In this document: piece after piece, positions 1 to 8,565 of the stretch
Position numbering within the stretch: position 1 is the stretch's first letter
Layout of the letters: each line of letters starts with the position of its first letter
NCBI RefSeq assembly: GCF_900167365.1
Contig: NZ_FUXL01000009.1
Location: forward strand, 62,001-126,000
DNA length: 64,000 nucleotides
Direction: 5' to 3'
From: Consotaella salsifontis
GTDB taxonomy: Bacteria > Pseudomonadota > Alphaproteobacteria > Rhizobiales > Rhizobiaceae
Notes under the pieces: model-generated
Database searches by the model: none
Told to the model about the DNA's origin: nothing
The model's input: only the letters and a program-made list of their open reading frames with translations
Position numbers and translations under genes: made by a program

Positions 1-1
1 T

Positions 2-436
2 GGTCTCGGCCTCGACGCGAGCCCGGCGAGCCTCGTGCGCCTCTATGTCGCCGGCCTTTGCGGCCTCTGCTACGGCACGCGCCAGATCGTCGCGGCCGAA
101 CAGGCGAAGGGCGTTCCGCTGGACACGCTGGTCGTCAGCGGCGGGGCGGCGGTGAGCCCGCTCTTCCGCCAGATCCTCGCCGATGCGACCGGCCTTGCAG
201 TGGCGCTGCCGCAGACGAGCGAGCCGGTGCTTCTGGGCGGCGCGATCGTCGGCGCGGTCGCCGCCGGCGCCTATCCCTCGATCGAGGCGGCGGCAGGCGC
301 CATGTCGCGCATCAAGGAGACGATCTCGCCAGCAGGCGGGAGCGTCGCGGCGTTCCATGAGGCGAAGTTCAAGGCATTCTGCCTGCTTCAGGATGCCGAC
401 CGCGAGATTCGCGGCCTGATGCGCGCCGCCGGCTAA
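2..436 (+). CDS. FGGY-family carbohydrate kinase, C-terminal part (5' end outside window)
   Basis: The reading frame is open from the first bases of the window and ends in TAA at 434-436, so this is the last ~144 residues of a longer protein. The segment VVSGGAAVSPLFRQILAD followed by a second Gly-rich turn (PVLLGGAIVGAVAAG) is the C-terminal ATP-binding half typical of FGGY sugar kinases. The tail most resembles the ribulokinase/D-ribulokinase branch, which phosphorylates a ketopentose or related sugar in the cytoplasm; that substrate is inference. The first gene downstream is on the other strand, so this is the end of its transcription unit. The sugar-binding N-terminal domain cannot be inspected here. 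Confidence 0.8.
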   Translation, partial: GLGLDASPASLVRLYVAGLCGLCYGTRQIVAAEQAKGVPLDTLVVSGGAAVSPLFRQILADATGLAVALPQTSEPVLLGGAIVGAVAAGAYPSIEAAAGAMSRIKETISPAGGSVAAFHEAKFKAFCLLQDADREIRGLMRAAG

Positions 437-541
437 AGCATTTTCCGGTGAAAATAGGTTCACCTTCAATGCTCTAGGCCTTTGACCCATGAGCAATTCC
501 GGACGCAAAGCCGCTTCACGCTTTTGCTGGATTTGCTCTAG
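437..541. repeat. Rhizobiales-type intergenic palindromic repeat
   Basis: Two adjacent imperfect inverted repeats fill this gap. The second has arms AGCAATTCC and GGATTTGCT around an interior resembling CGCAAAGCCGCTTC. The wording is close to short dispersed palindromes that I know from many Rhizobiales intergenic regions. It lies just after the kinase stop codon and may act in transcript termination or 3' end stability. Only one copy is seen in this window. Confidence 0.5.
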
Positions 542-599
542 GCGCAGACGAACCTGGCGGCGCGGCAGCGACCATTGCCGGCGCGCCGCCCGTGGCGCT

Positions 600-1478
600 C
601 TATCGCTCCAGATCGCGGAATCGGCTCGGCGGCAGGCCGACCACGCGCTTGAAATCACGTGAAAAATAGAGCGGATCCTCGTAGCCGACCCGCCGCGCGA
701 TGACGCCGATGGACTCGTCCGTCTCCACCAGAAGCCGTTTGGCCTGGGCGATTCGGTATCCGCGGAGCCAAGCGTTCGGGGTCTGGCCGAAGGCCAGCTT
801 GAACAGTCTAAAGAGATGGGACTTGCTAACCCGGCAGGTTTCGGCGAAGCGCTCCGTGGTCCAGACATCATTGTAGTGGAGATGCATCTCCTGCATGAGC
901 CCGGCCAGGCCGCGATGTCCGGCGACGGCCGGCTCCAGGGCGCGGGTGCTGCGGCTGTCGATCAGCCTTTCCATCAGCCCCGCGGCGGTCCGCTCCGTGG
1001 CGGCCGCAGCTACCAGGGAATGCTGCTGGATCTGACCGAGCGCCTCCTCAAAAAGCCGGCGCACGTCATCCGGTGTGGCGAAGCGAAACACCGGGTCGCT
1101 GTCCACCGACAGTACCGTCGCCAGCCGCCCGAGGTTCGGGCTTTCAATCCGCAGCCACAGAATATCCCAGGGATTGGCCGGATCGGGATAATGAGCATGG
1201 GGGCGCTCGACAGGTAGCCAGACGAGTTGCCCCGCCTCGACACGGGCAAGCGTCGCTGCGATCCGCACATAACCGGCACCCTCCAGACAGAAGATGAACT
1301 CATGGCCGGGCACGCTGGCGCGCTCGATCCGGTAGTCCGCCCCCGCCATGATCCACCCGGCCCTGAGCAGCCGATAGTTGAAAGGATTGGTGCGGTTGTC
1401 GAGGCCGGAATAGTAGGAGTTGACGATCCGGGTGACCCTCAGGCTGCGGCGCAAGGCGCCCTCCGCACTCGCCGGCAT
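600..1478 (-). CDS. AraC-family transcriptional regulator
   Basis: 292 residues. The N-terminal ~150 residues look like a cupin-type sensor (HEFIFCLEGAGYVRIA). The last ~100 contain the double helix-turn-helix of AraC proteins, with CRVSKSHLFRLFKLAFGQTP in the first helix pair and IGVIARRVGYEDPLYFSRDF in the second. It is the last gene of the minus-strand block starting near 5712 and probably controls, or is cotranscribed with, the sugar catabolic genes. Effector unknown; a sugar or sugar acid is a guess. The start at 1478 has a GGAGG-rich stretch about 11 bases upstream. Confidence 0.85.
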   Translation of the reverse strand: MPASAEGALRRSLRVTRIVNSYYSGLDNRTNPFNYRLLRAGWIMAGADYRIERASVPGHEFIFCLEGAGYVRIAATLARVEAGQLVWLPVERPHAHYPDPANPWDILWLRIESPNLGRLATVLSVDSDPVFRFATPDDVRRLFEEALGQIQQHSLVAAAATERTAAGLMERLIDSRSTRALEPAVAGHRGLAGLMQEMHLHYNDVWTTERFAETCRVSKSHLFRLFKLAFGQTPNAWLRGYRIAQAKRLLVETDESIGVIARRVGYEDPLYFSRDFKRVVGLPPSRFRDLER

Positions 1479-1620
1479 CCTCGTCGCCCCCTCCTACGAC
1501 CACCCTTCGGTACGCAACGCGACAGGTGCCATCACCCCATCGAGTCGTTCCGCCCTCGAATTATCGAACATGATGCCGACCGCTTTGCAACAGCGGCCCA
1601 TTGGAACGCAGGACGCGGGC

Positions 1621-2520
1621 TCAAAGAACGCCGCTCGCCAACAGCGCCCGCCGAACCACCTCCGCGTGCTCGGGCTGCAGCGGGGTCGCCGGCGCCAGAA
1701 CTGTCGTGGCGTCGCAGACGCCGGCCTGGCGCATCGCCTCCTTCACGACGGCGTAAAACGGGCTTTCGATCGCATAGAGATGGGGAACGTGGACGAGCTT
1801 CTGTTGCCAGGCGACGGACGCCCCATAGTCACCCGCGCGATAGGCCTCGTAAAGGCGGCAGGTAAGCTGGGGCGCAAAATTGGCCGAGGCGGGCACACAG
1901 CCATCGCCGCCCATGATCAGCGTTCCGAAGAGATACTCGTCGTAGCCCGCGAAGACGCGAAAGTCCGGCCGCTGGGGCTTGATCAGGTGAATGGCGCGGC
2001 GAATGTGGCTCAAGGTGTCGACGGTATCCTTCAAGCCGACGATGGAAGGGCAGTCCATGGCCAGGCGCAGAACCAGTTCCGGCCGCAGATCCTGCTTGGT
2101 GACGCCAGGAAAATTATAGACCATCAGCGGCAGCCTCACGGCTGCGGCGACATCGCGGAAGTAGCGGTAGATGCCATCCTCGGACAGGGCCGCGTAAGAC
2201 GGATTGATTGCCACCACCCCGTCGGCGCCATGGTCGGCAGCGTGGTGGCCGAAGCGGATCGTTTCGGCCGTGCTCGGCACGGAGATGCCGATCAGCGCGG
2301 GCCGGCGCCCCGCCAGATACTTCAGGCAGAACTCCGCCACTTCCAGGCGCATCTCTGCCGACATGTGCGCGGCCTCGCCGGCGCTTCCAAGAAAAAACAA
2401 GCCATGGACCCCGCCATCGACGAGATGATCGATGAGCTTTCCCTGCGCCGCCGGGTCGAAGCGGCCGTCGGGGGTGAAGAGGGTGGCGACGGGCGGAATG
2501 ACGCCGTGGAACTGGGGCAT
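1621..2520 (-). CDS. DapA/DHDPS-family aldolase, probably 2-keto-3-deoxy sugar acid aldolase
   Basis: 299 residues from ATG at 2520. A GSAGEAAH segment matches the GTTGE loop of the family, YNFPG carries the proton-relay Tyr, and GLKDT carries the Schiff-base Lys. The family includes dihydrodipicolinate synthase and several 2-keto-3-deoxy-aldonate aldolases. The gene sits behind a lactonase, an aldose dehydrogenase and a sugar-acid dehydratase, so cleavage of a 2-keto-3-deoxy acid to pyruvate plus an aldehyde (lactaldehyde if the substrate is L-fucose) is the best reading. A longer open frame upstream overlaps the lactonase gene and is not used. Substrate is inferred from context. Confidence 0.82.
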   Translation of the reverse strand: MPQFHGVIPPVATLFTPDGRFDPAAQGKLIDHLVDGGVHGLFFLGSAGEAAHMSAEMRLEVAEFCLKYLAGRRPALIGISVPSTAETIRFGHHAADHGADGVVAINPSYAALSEDGIYRYFRDVAAAVRLPLMVYNFPGVTKQDLRPELVLRLAMDCPSIVGLKDTVDTLSHIRRAIHLIKPQRPDFRVFAGYDEYLFGTLIMGGDGCVPASANFAPQLTCRLYEAYRAGDYGASVAWQQKLVHVPHLYAIESPFYAVVKEAMRQAGVCDATTVLAPATPLQPEHAEVVRRALLASGVL

Positions 2521-2623
2521 GGCAGCGAACCTGTAAATCGCCCGGCGGTGCGCTCGCTCAGCAACTCGGGCATAGCGGGAAAATCGGACGAAAGGGCGAG
2601 CGAGCAGCGCCTTCGCGGGTGGA

Positions 2624-3499
2624 TCAAGGGTCGAGGCGATAGAGGCGAACGGCGTTCGCGCCGAACAACTTTTCCAGGAATCGCGCGGGGCGGCGCCGCG
2701 TCGTCTCCAGCAGGAGGTCGAGCCAGGGTCGGAACGGAATGCCAAGTTCGCAGACCGGATAGTTGGAGGCGAACATCACCCGATCCTCGCCGAAGGCATC
2801 CAGGCAGAAATCGATCCCGGCGCGGATGCGCTCAGGCTCCGCTGCCGCCGGCACCGGAAAACCGGAGATCTTGCACGAGACGTTGCGGCAGCGCGCCAGC
2901 GCCTCGATGCCGCTGCGCCATTCCTGAAGCTCGGGCGCGGACAGACCCGCCGAAAACAGTGCCTCCCCCGGATTGCCAGCGTGATCCAGCACGATCGTCG
3001 TCTCCTGGCAGGCATGGGCGAGGCGGGCGAGATCGCCGAGTTCGTCGCGCCGCATGCAGGCGTCAAAGGTCAGGCCGAGACGGCCGAGCACCAGCATGTT
3101 GGCAAGAAAATCCGGCGCCAGACAGGCGCCTCTTGGACTTGCCGGCATGTGCAGGACGTGGCGAACGCCCTTGAGGCGCGGTTCACCCAGCCAAGACGCA
3201 AGGTCCGCCTCAATGTCAGATCGGCTCAAATCGGCGGCGATCACGACACCCGCGATCGGGCTCGCCGGCTTGCGGGCGAGTGTGAAAACCAGCTCGTTTT
3301 CCCTTGCCCGGTCGGCGGGCGCCGCATCGATTTCGACATAGACGGCGCGCTTCAGGCACCATCCGTCGCCGATGCCGGCCGCCCCGCGCCAATCGTCGAA
3401 GTCGAAGCGACGCAACAGTTGCGGCGCCTTCCCGAGCCATGGCGGCACAAGGCTGGCGGGGTCCCAGAGATGCAGGTGTGAATCCACGATTTCAAGCAT
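2624..3499 (-). CDS. Amidohydrolase-superfamily sugar lactonase (COG3618 type)
   Basis: 291 residues from ATG at 3499. It opens with the metal-binding MLEIVDSHLHLWDP motif (HxH) and has further superfamily landmarks VLDHAGNP and, near the C-terminus, MFASNYPV. This group (amidohydrolase 2) includes L-fucono-1,5-lactonase and L-rhamnono-lactonase, cytoplasmic enzymes that open sugar lactones to free aldonic acids. Placement between an aldo/keto reductase and an aldolase fits that role. Other members hydrolyse sulfomuconolactone or related lactones, so the exact substrate remains open. Confidence 0.8.
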   Translation of the reverse strand: MLEIVDSHLHLWDPASLVPPWLGKAPQLLRRFDFDDWRGAAGIGDGWCLKRAVYVEIDAAPADRARENELVFTLARKPASPIAGVVIAADLSRSDIEADLASWLGEPRLKGVRHVLHMPASPRGACLAPDFLANMLVLGRLGLTFDACMRRDELGDLARLAHACQETTIVLDHAGNPGEALFSAGLSAPELQEWRSGIEALARCRNVSCKISGFPVPAAAEPERIRAGIDFCLDAFGEDRVMFASNYPVCELGIPFRPWLDLLLETTRRRPARFLEKLFGANAVRLYRLDP

Positions 3500-3572
3500 G
3501 ACAATCGATCTTTCGACGGAGGCGCTTGGCGGGAGGGCGCCCTTTTGGGCCGGCCGCCGACTCGTCGCGACT

Positions 3573-4526
3573 TCAGCGGCCAGCCTTGCCGCCATTGCCC
3601 GGCAGCACATCCCAACCCGCGTTCATCACCGGCTCGAGGACGGCCTCCACCGCCTTCATAAGCTGCGGATCGGGAGCATGACCGACCCTTGCGGCGTTGG
3701 CGCGAACATTGCCGGCGTTGGCGGTGCCGACCACTGTTGTGGCGATGTCGCTTTCATGAGCCGTCGAGAGGGCGAAGCGCATGGCGAGATCGGAGATGTC
3801 GCCGCCTGCGGCACGGCAGAGGCGCGCGGCGGCATTGGCGAGTTCGATGACGCGCTCGTTGCCGGGGTGCCAGTCCGGCGCGCCGCGGTTGGTCAAGAGA
3901 CCCATGCCGAGCGGAGAGGCGTTGAGGACGCCGATGCCGGCGGCGGCCAGACGCCGGGCCACCGGCGCGAGCCGGCGATCCTGCAGCGTATAGGTGCAGT
4001 AGGTCATCACCGTGTCGACCTTTTCGGCGATCGCCACGGTCTCGATAACATCGAGCTCATAGCCGGTGATGCCGATGAATCGGACGACGCCCTCCTCGCG
4101 CAGCCGGCGCAGCGCCGGCAGACATTCCGCGACGAGCTGCCGACGGTCGCCGCACTCAATGTCATGGCACTGAATGACGTCGATCACATCAACGCCGAGG
4201 CGCTTCAGGCTGGCCTCGACCGAACGCCGCGTGGCGTCGGCCGAGAAGTCCCAGTCCTTGTCGCCGTAGCGGCCTACCTTCGTGGCCAGGTGATAGCTCT
4301 CGCGCCGGACACCTGATAGCGCCTTGCCGAGCGCCGCTTCGGCCGTGGTGAGGCCGTAATAGGGCGCAACATCGAAGTAATCGAGGCCGCACCCAAGGGC
4401 GGCCTCGACGGCGGCGTTGGCTTCGTCCTGTGACACTGGATGATAGACGCTGCCGAGCGAGGCCGCGCCGAAGGACAGCGCCGGCACCTGGATTCCGGTT
4501 TCTCCCAACGGGAATCGGTTCATCAT
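3573..4526 (-). CDS. Aldo/keto reductase, aldose 1-dehydrogenase (L-fucose/D-threo-aldose type)
   Basis: 317 residues. The AKR tetrad is visible: Asp and Tyr in LDYFDVAPYYG, Lys in LATKVG, His in VIQCHDIE. The fold and the opening MMNRFPLGETGIQVPALSFG match the D-threo-aldose/L-fucose/L-galactose dehydrogenase branch, which oxidises an aldose to its lactone with NAD(P). Two ATGs are adjacent (4526 and 4523); a GGGAGA site lies 5 bases before the first, which is chosen. It follows the dehydratase gene by 40 bases in the same operon and supplies the first step of the proposed pathway. Confidence 0.85.
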   Translation of the reverse strand: MMNRFPLGETGIQVPALSFGAASLGSVYHPVSQDEANAAVEAALGCGLDYFDVAPYYGLTTAEAALGKALSGVRRESYHLATKVGRYGDKDWDFSADATRRSVEASLKRLGVDVIDVIQCHDIECGDRRQLVAECLPALRRLREEGVVRFIGITGYELDVIETVAIAEKVDTVMTYCTYTLQDRRLAPVARRLAAAGIGVLNASPLGMGLLTNRGAPDWHPGNERVIELANAAARLCRAAGGDISDLAMRFALSTAHESDIATTVVGTANAGNVRANAARVGHAPDPQLMKAVEAVLEPVMNAGWDVLPGNGGKAGR

Positions 4527-4566
4527 GTTTCTCTCCCTTTTGTCTTGGCGCGGCATCCGCGCCGTC

Positions 4567-5712
4567 TCATTCCCCGCCGTCTGGCACCAGCCTGAGGCCC
4601 GCTCGGGGCGGCCGGACATGCGGACCGGCGACGGTGGTCCAGGACGCGTCGCAGGATCGGGCGGCAATCGCGCGCTCATCGATCTCGAGACCCAGGCCCG
4701 GCCGATCGCCGAGAATGATGCTCCCGTCGACGATCTCCTGGTCGACGTCGACGCCGAAAGGCGCGCCGAGATCCTGAATCTCATGACTGAGAAGGTTGGG
4801 AACCGCCGCCGCCGCATGGGCAACTGGATTGGTGTTGTAGCCGACCGGACTGACCGGCAGATCGTAGGCATGGGCGAGCGCTGCGACCCGCAGGAAATGG
4901 GTTATGCCCCAGCAGCTTCCGGCCTGGACGATGTCGACGGCGGCGGCCGAGAGGAAGGGGCGGTACTGTTCGAGCCCGGTGAGGTTTTCGCCCGTCGCGA
5001 CAGCAGCGCGCGCGCCCCGGCCAACGGCGAGATGACCATCGACATCCCAGCGCCGCACTGGCTCCTCGATCCAGCTGAGATCGACCTTTTCCTCGATAAG
5101 CGCGAGATGCCGCACGGCCTGCTTTCGCGACAGCGATTCATTGACGTCGAGCATCATGGCGGGCGCCCGGCTGTTGCGGGAAAGAACGTCGCGCACCGCC
5201 AGCAGCCGCCGAACGTCCGCCCCGGCCTCCCGCCCACCCTTCAGCTTGGCGGCGGTAAAGCCGCGTTCGGCCCAGGTCTCATAAAGGGCGACGAGCTCAT
5301 CGTCGCCCAAGCCATAATCCAGCGCCGAGGCATAACCGGATACCTTGCGATCCCGACCACCGAGGAGTCGCCAAAGCGGCTCGCCCGCGAGCTTGGCCTT
5401 GAGATCCCATAAAGCCATGTCGGCAACGCCGATGGCGCCGAAGACCGAGCCGCCATGGCCGCTCTTGAACACAAATGCCTGCATGCGGTCGTAGAGCGCG
5501 GTCGCGGCCCGCGGGTCCTCTCCTTCGAGAGCTGGAAAAACCCGTGCGATGTCGGCATGCCCGCCAAGGCCGACGCCCGTCACCCCGATATCGGTTTCCA
5601 GGATCAGAATCGGGACCTCGGTGACGCCCGTTTCGATGACACCGTTGACATCGCCGATCGGGCGGCCCCAGTCGACCGTTGTGGTGAGGCTGCGATAGCC
5701 GGTAATCTTCAT
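4567..5712 (-). CDS. Enolase-superfamily (mandelate racemase/muconate lactonizing) sugar-acid dehydratase
   Basis: 381 residues, first gene of its operon, with AGAAGAGG before ATG 5712. Superfamily features are present: KLK in AAKLKGG (KxK base), metal-ligand acids in MLDVNES, WIEEP and ATGEN, and an Asp in VDIVQAG. The context predicts dehydration of an aldonate (such as L-fuconate) to its 2-keto-3-deoxy acid. One oddity is that many acid-sugar dehydratases carry Pro-His in the last barrel strand, whereas this protein reads SPVGYN, so the expected His is Val. Function is therefore likely but the substrate and mechanism are not certain. Confidence 0.78.
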   Translation of the reverse strand: MKITGYRSLTTTVDWGRPIGDVNGVIETGVTEVPILILETDIGVTGVGLGGHADIARVFPALEGEDPRAATALYDRMQAFVFKSGHGGSVFGAIGVADMALWDLKAKLAGEPLWRLLGGRDRKVSGYASALDYGLGDDELVALYETWAERGFTAAKLKGGREAGADVRRLLAVRDVLSRNSRAPAMMLDVNESLSRKQAVRHLALIEEKVDLSWIEEPVRRWDVDGHLAVGRGARAAVATGENLTGLEQYRPFLSAAAVDIVQAGSCWGITHFLRVAALAHAYDLPVSPVGYNTNPVAHAAAAVPNLLSHEIQDLGAPFGVDVDQEIVDGSIILGDRPGLGLEIDERAIAARSCDASWTTVAGPHVRPPRAGLRLVPDGGE

Positions 5713-5767
5713 GGTCGGGACCTCTTCTCAGCGCGTCCAAAGGACGAACGGCTGCGATGCGAAAATT

Positions 5768-5789
5768 GATAATACATATTATGTACGAT
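5768..5789. promoter_or_regulatory. Putative GntR operator in the divergent dehydratase/gntR promoter region
   Basis: A perfect 13-bp palindrome TACATATTATGTA spans 5773-5785 inside a longer imperfect one. The 13-mer TAATACATATTAT (5770-5782) recurs on the opposite strand at 8573-8585, in front of the permease gene. Placement upstream of both catabolic operons, beside a FadR-type regulator gene, makes it a likely operator. Binding is not shown. Confidence 0.6.
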
Positions 5790-5999
5790 CTTTTAGTTAT
5801 CCGCTAGGGTTGTCGATGCGTCAGATTGCGCCATCGGCGAAGTCGCCATCCGCCTCCATCCGATGCAGCGAAAGCCGCTGAATATCGTGCTATCCATCGC
5901 CAGAGATGTTTTGAGGTGCCCTGGGTCGTGGGCTGCTTCCCCGGTGGCTTGCGAGCCCTCGCAAGCACCGGACGCGGGCATGAACGGCGCCGACAGGAG

Positions 6000-6782
6000 A
6001 TGACGCGGTTGAGTGATCCACAGGAACCGTCGGTCGTGCCCGGATTGACCCGGCCAATCGTGTTCGCGCGGCGCGGGCGCCTCGCGGAAGCCGTCGTCGA
6101 GCATCTGACGATGGCGATCGTCACCGAAGTCTATCCGGCAGGAACCTCGCTGCCGACCGAAGCCGTCCTGTGCGAAATGTACAAGGTCAGCCGCACGGTC
6201 ATTCGCGAAGTGTCGACCACGCTTGCGGAAAAAGGGCTGATCGTCAGCCAGCAGGGGCGCGGCACCATCGTTCAGGACAAGTCCCACTGGAACCTCCTGG
6301 ATTCGATCGTTCTTAGAGCGCTGTTCCATCGCGATGACGGCATCTCCTATCTCGACAACCTGATCGAGATCCGCCTGCTGCTCGAATGCGCGATGGCGGC
6401 CAAGGCGGCGGCGCGGATCAGCGACGACGACATCGAAAGAATGAAATCGATGCTCGGCAACATGGAAAAACTGCGAGGCGATCCGGCCGCCTACAGTCGC
6501 GCCGACGTTGAACTCCACAACTTCATCATGGCCGTGTCGGGAAACGAGCTGGGCCGCGCGATCATCAACGGCATCCAGGGCCAGGCCCTGACCAGCCGCG
6601 AGTATAACGGGCGGCCGACCCCGACCGACATCACCCAGACCCATCGCGCCCACGAGGCCATCGTCGCGGCGATCTGCCGCCGCGACAGTGCGGAGGCGGC
6701 GCGGGAGATGCGCCACCACATCGAAATATCCTGGCATCATCGCAGAACCGGGGAGAAGCCTGCGGATGCACCGCCGGCGTAG
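6000..6782 (+). CDS. FadR-subfamily GntR transcriptional regulator
   Basis: About 260 residues. An N-terminal winged helix (YPAGTSLPTEAVLCEMYKVS, RTVIREVSTTLAEKGLI) is followed by an all-helical FCD effector domain with metal/acid-binding-type residues (LHNFIMAVSG, HRAHEAI). It is divergent from the sugar-acid dehydratase operon and probably represses it and the permease operon through the shared palindrome. The ATG at 6000 abuts the AGGAG; a TTG at 6009 has better spacing (9 bases) and may be the true start. The effector is likely a sugar acid or keto-acid intermediate (inference). Confidence 0.85.
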   Translation: MTRLSDPQEPSVVPGLTRPIVFARRGRLAEAVVEHLTMAIVTEVYPAGTSLPTEAVLCEMYKVSRTVIREVSTTLAEKGLIVSQQGRGTIVQDKSHWNLLDSIVLRALFHRDDGISYLDNLIEIRLLLECAMAAKAAARISDDDIERMKSMLGNMEKLRGDPAAYSRADVELHNFIMAVSGNELGRAIINGIQGQALTSREYNGRPTPTDITQTHRAHEAIVAAICRRDSAEAAREMRHHIEISWHHRRTGEKPADAPPA

Positions 6783-6815
6783 CGGCCCGCCCGCGGATTC
6801 TGTCATCGCGCCCGG

Positions 6816-7169
6816 TCAAGGCTGCTCGGAAAGGGAGTAGATGCGCTCCATCTCCACCCAGGTCGAGCCCTTGGGCGCGAAGGGCAACGCCTTCTGGAAA
6901 CTTCTCATCAGAGCGTCCCAGGCGCGGACCTCGGCGTTCTCCGCATCGCTCTTCGACTTGGCGACCGCGTCGAACCTGTCGCCCTGCTCCATGAGCATGA
7001 ACATGCGGTCACCGACGAGATAAATCTCCAGGGCGCGGATATCATCGGCGCGAATGGCGGCGGTCACGGCCGCCGGCGGTCCACCCGGCCGATGCCATTC
7101 GCGGTAGCGGGCGATGAGTTCGGGATCGTCGTGAATGTCGACGGCGAAGCACTTGCGGACGGTGCCCAT
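6816..7169 (-). CDS. DUF718 sugar mutarotase (L-rhamnose/L-fucose mutarotase family)
   Basis: 117 residues from ATG 7169, preceded by GGGAGA. The small single-domain protein, with KCFAVDIHDDPELIARYREWH at its start and an acidic/aromatic core (MFMLMEQGDRF), matches the RhaM-like family that interconverts alpha and beta anomers. Members have been linked to L-fucose as well as L-rhamnose catabolism. It is the second gene after the MFS permease, and its presence supports a free deoxy-sugar entering an oxidative pathway. Usual family length is about 105-115 residues. Confidence 0.82.
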   Translation of the reverse strand: MGTVRKCFAVDIHDDPELIARYREWHRPGGPPAAVTAAIRADDIRALEIYLVGDRMFMLMEQGDRFDAVAKSKSDAENAEVRAWDALMRSFQKALPFAPKGSTWVEMERIYSLSEQP

Positions 7170-7225
7170 GAGGTTCTCCCATAATGCCAGTGATGCGGCG
7201 GTGCGCGAAACCGCCACTGCGCGGC

Positions 7226-7261
7226 AAGCGGCTCGCGGGCACCACCGCCCGCGAGCCGCTT
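7226..7261 (-). terminator. Perfect 15-bp hairpin between permease and mutarotase genes
   Basis: Arms AAGCGGCTCGCGGGC and GCCCGCGAGCCGCTT pair perfectly around a 6-base loop, starting 3 bases after the permease stop on the minus strand. No T-tract follows, so it may be a processing or stability element that lowers mutarotase expression rather than a full terminator. Confidence 0.55.
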
Positions 7262-7264
7262 CGC

Positions 7265-8548
7265 TCATTTGACCGAGCGGATCGGCAGTACGAAGAAGGA
7301 GCCCAGGCCGACGAAGATCACGGCGACGATGAAGAGCACCCGGTAGTCGTGGTCGAACATGCTCAGGAGAATGGCGGCCATCGGCGGGCTGATGATCTGC
7401 GGAATGTTGATGGCCGTCGTCAGGACGCCGAGATCCTTGCCGGCATTGTCTTCGTCGGTCTTCGGCAGGACCTGCGTCATCAGCGCCAGGTCGATGGACA
7501 TGAAGGCGCCGTACCCGATGCCGATGAGCGCGGCATAGATGTACATGCCCTCCACGGTCGGCATCCAAAGCGGCACGACCATGGCGGCCGTCATGAACAG
7601 GCTGGCGAAGAAGACGAAGGGTTTGCGCCGCTTCATCCAGTCGGAGAGATAGCCCCCGCCGAGCGAAGCGATGACGACGAAGACGAAGGTCAAGCTGGCA
7701 AGATTGCCGATGGTGATGTTCGCCTCTTCGTTGGACAGCTTGATGTAGTCCTGCAGGATGTAGAGCAGGTACGTGGCGATGGCCTGATAGCCCATGTAGA
7801 TGACGAAGCGCCCGGCGAAGGCCCAGGCGAAGTCATGCGAGGTCAAAGGCTTCCAGAAGCCGTTCAAAAAGCTGACGAAGTCGAACTTCTCGCGCTTGGC
7901 GTCCAGCGACGGCGCCTCGCGGTTGATCAGCACGAAGGCGACGCAAGTGACGGCGATGGCGGCCGCGAAGAGGCCGTAGGCGGCCACCATCTGGTTGGCC
8001 AAGCGTCCGGCGATGAAGGGTCCTGCCGCGACGCCCGCCGTCATGCCGGCTCCCACGAAGCCGCCGGCGATGCCGCGTGAGCTGATGGCGAAACGGTCCG
8101 CCACCACGGTCGTCAAGGCCGGCTGCATGGAGTTGAGCGCCACCGTCGCCATCACCCAGATGACGGTGATCGACACCAGCGTCGTCATGAACGACACGCC
8201 GAAGAGCGCGGCCGCGCCGACCAGTGCGCCGAAGGCGATCCAGGGCGACCGCCGCCCCCAGCGGCTGCGCGTCCGATCGGAGAGGGCGCCGGCGATGGGC
8301 GTCGTGAGCGTCGAGAAGACCGAGGTGATCGCGAACAGAATGGCGAGGTTGGCGGCCTTGTTCTCCGGGTCCAGCGCGGCGATCTGATTGGGCAGCAGAA
8401 CGCCGAGAACCCCGCAATAGAGGGCCAGGAGCACGAAATTGTTGATCAGCAGGGAAACCAGCAGCGTCCACCGGCGCCGCCCGCTGACGAAGGGCGTGTC
8501 GGCCTCCTCATAGCGCAAGGCGTCGCTGGTTATGTTGGGAATGGACAT
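7265..8548 (-). CDS. MFS sugar transporter
   Basis: 427 residues with about 12 hydrophobic segments. A motif-A loop GALSDRTRSRWGRRSPW lies between segments 2 and 3, a wording shared with MFS/GPH sugar symporters, and a second related loop GGYLSDWMKRRKPF appears in the C-terminal half. It is an inner-membrane permease, probably importing the free sugar used by the 1.6-5.7 kb pathway. GGAGGAG precedes ATG 8548. The promoter carries the same palindrome as the dehydratase operon, which argues for joint control by the GntR protein. Confidence 0.85.
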   Translation of the reverse strand: MSIPNITSDALRYEEADTPFVSGRRRWTLLVSLLINNFVLLALYCGVLGVLLPNQIAALDPENKAANLAILFAITSVFSTLTTPIAGALSDRTRSRWGRRSPWIAFGALVGAAALFGVSFMTTLVSITVIWVMATVALNSMQPALTTVVADRFAISSRGIAGGFVGAGMTAGVAAGPFIAGRLANQMVAAYGLFAAAIAVTCVAFVLINREAPSLDAKREKFDFVSFLNGFWKPLTSHDFAWAFAGRFVIYMGYQAIATYLLYILQDYIKLSNEEANITIGNLASLTFVFVVIASLGGGYLSDWMKRRKPFVFFASLFMTAAMVVPLWMPTVEGMYIYAALIGIGYGAFMSIDLALMTQVLPKTDEDNAGKDLGVLTTAINIPQIISPPMAAILLSMFDHDYRVLFIVAVIFVGLGSFFVLPIRSVK

Positions 8549-8565
8549 CCCTCACTCCTCCGTTA

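Noticed and set aside
1420-3174. A long plus-strand open frame over the aldolase and lactonase genes
   Set aside because: Antisense to two genes with clear catalytic motifs; composition Arg/Pro-rich without domain resemblance.
5793-6806. A 337-codon minus-strand open frame
   Set aside because: Mirror of the GntR gene, whose plus-strand HTH and FCD domains are recognisable.
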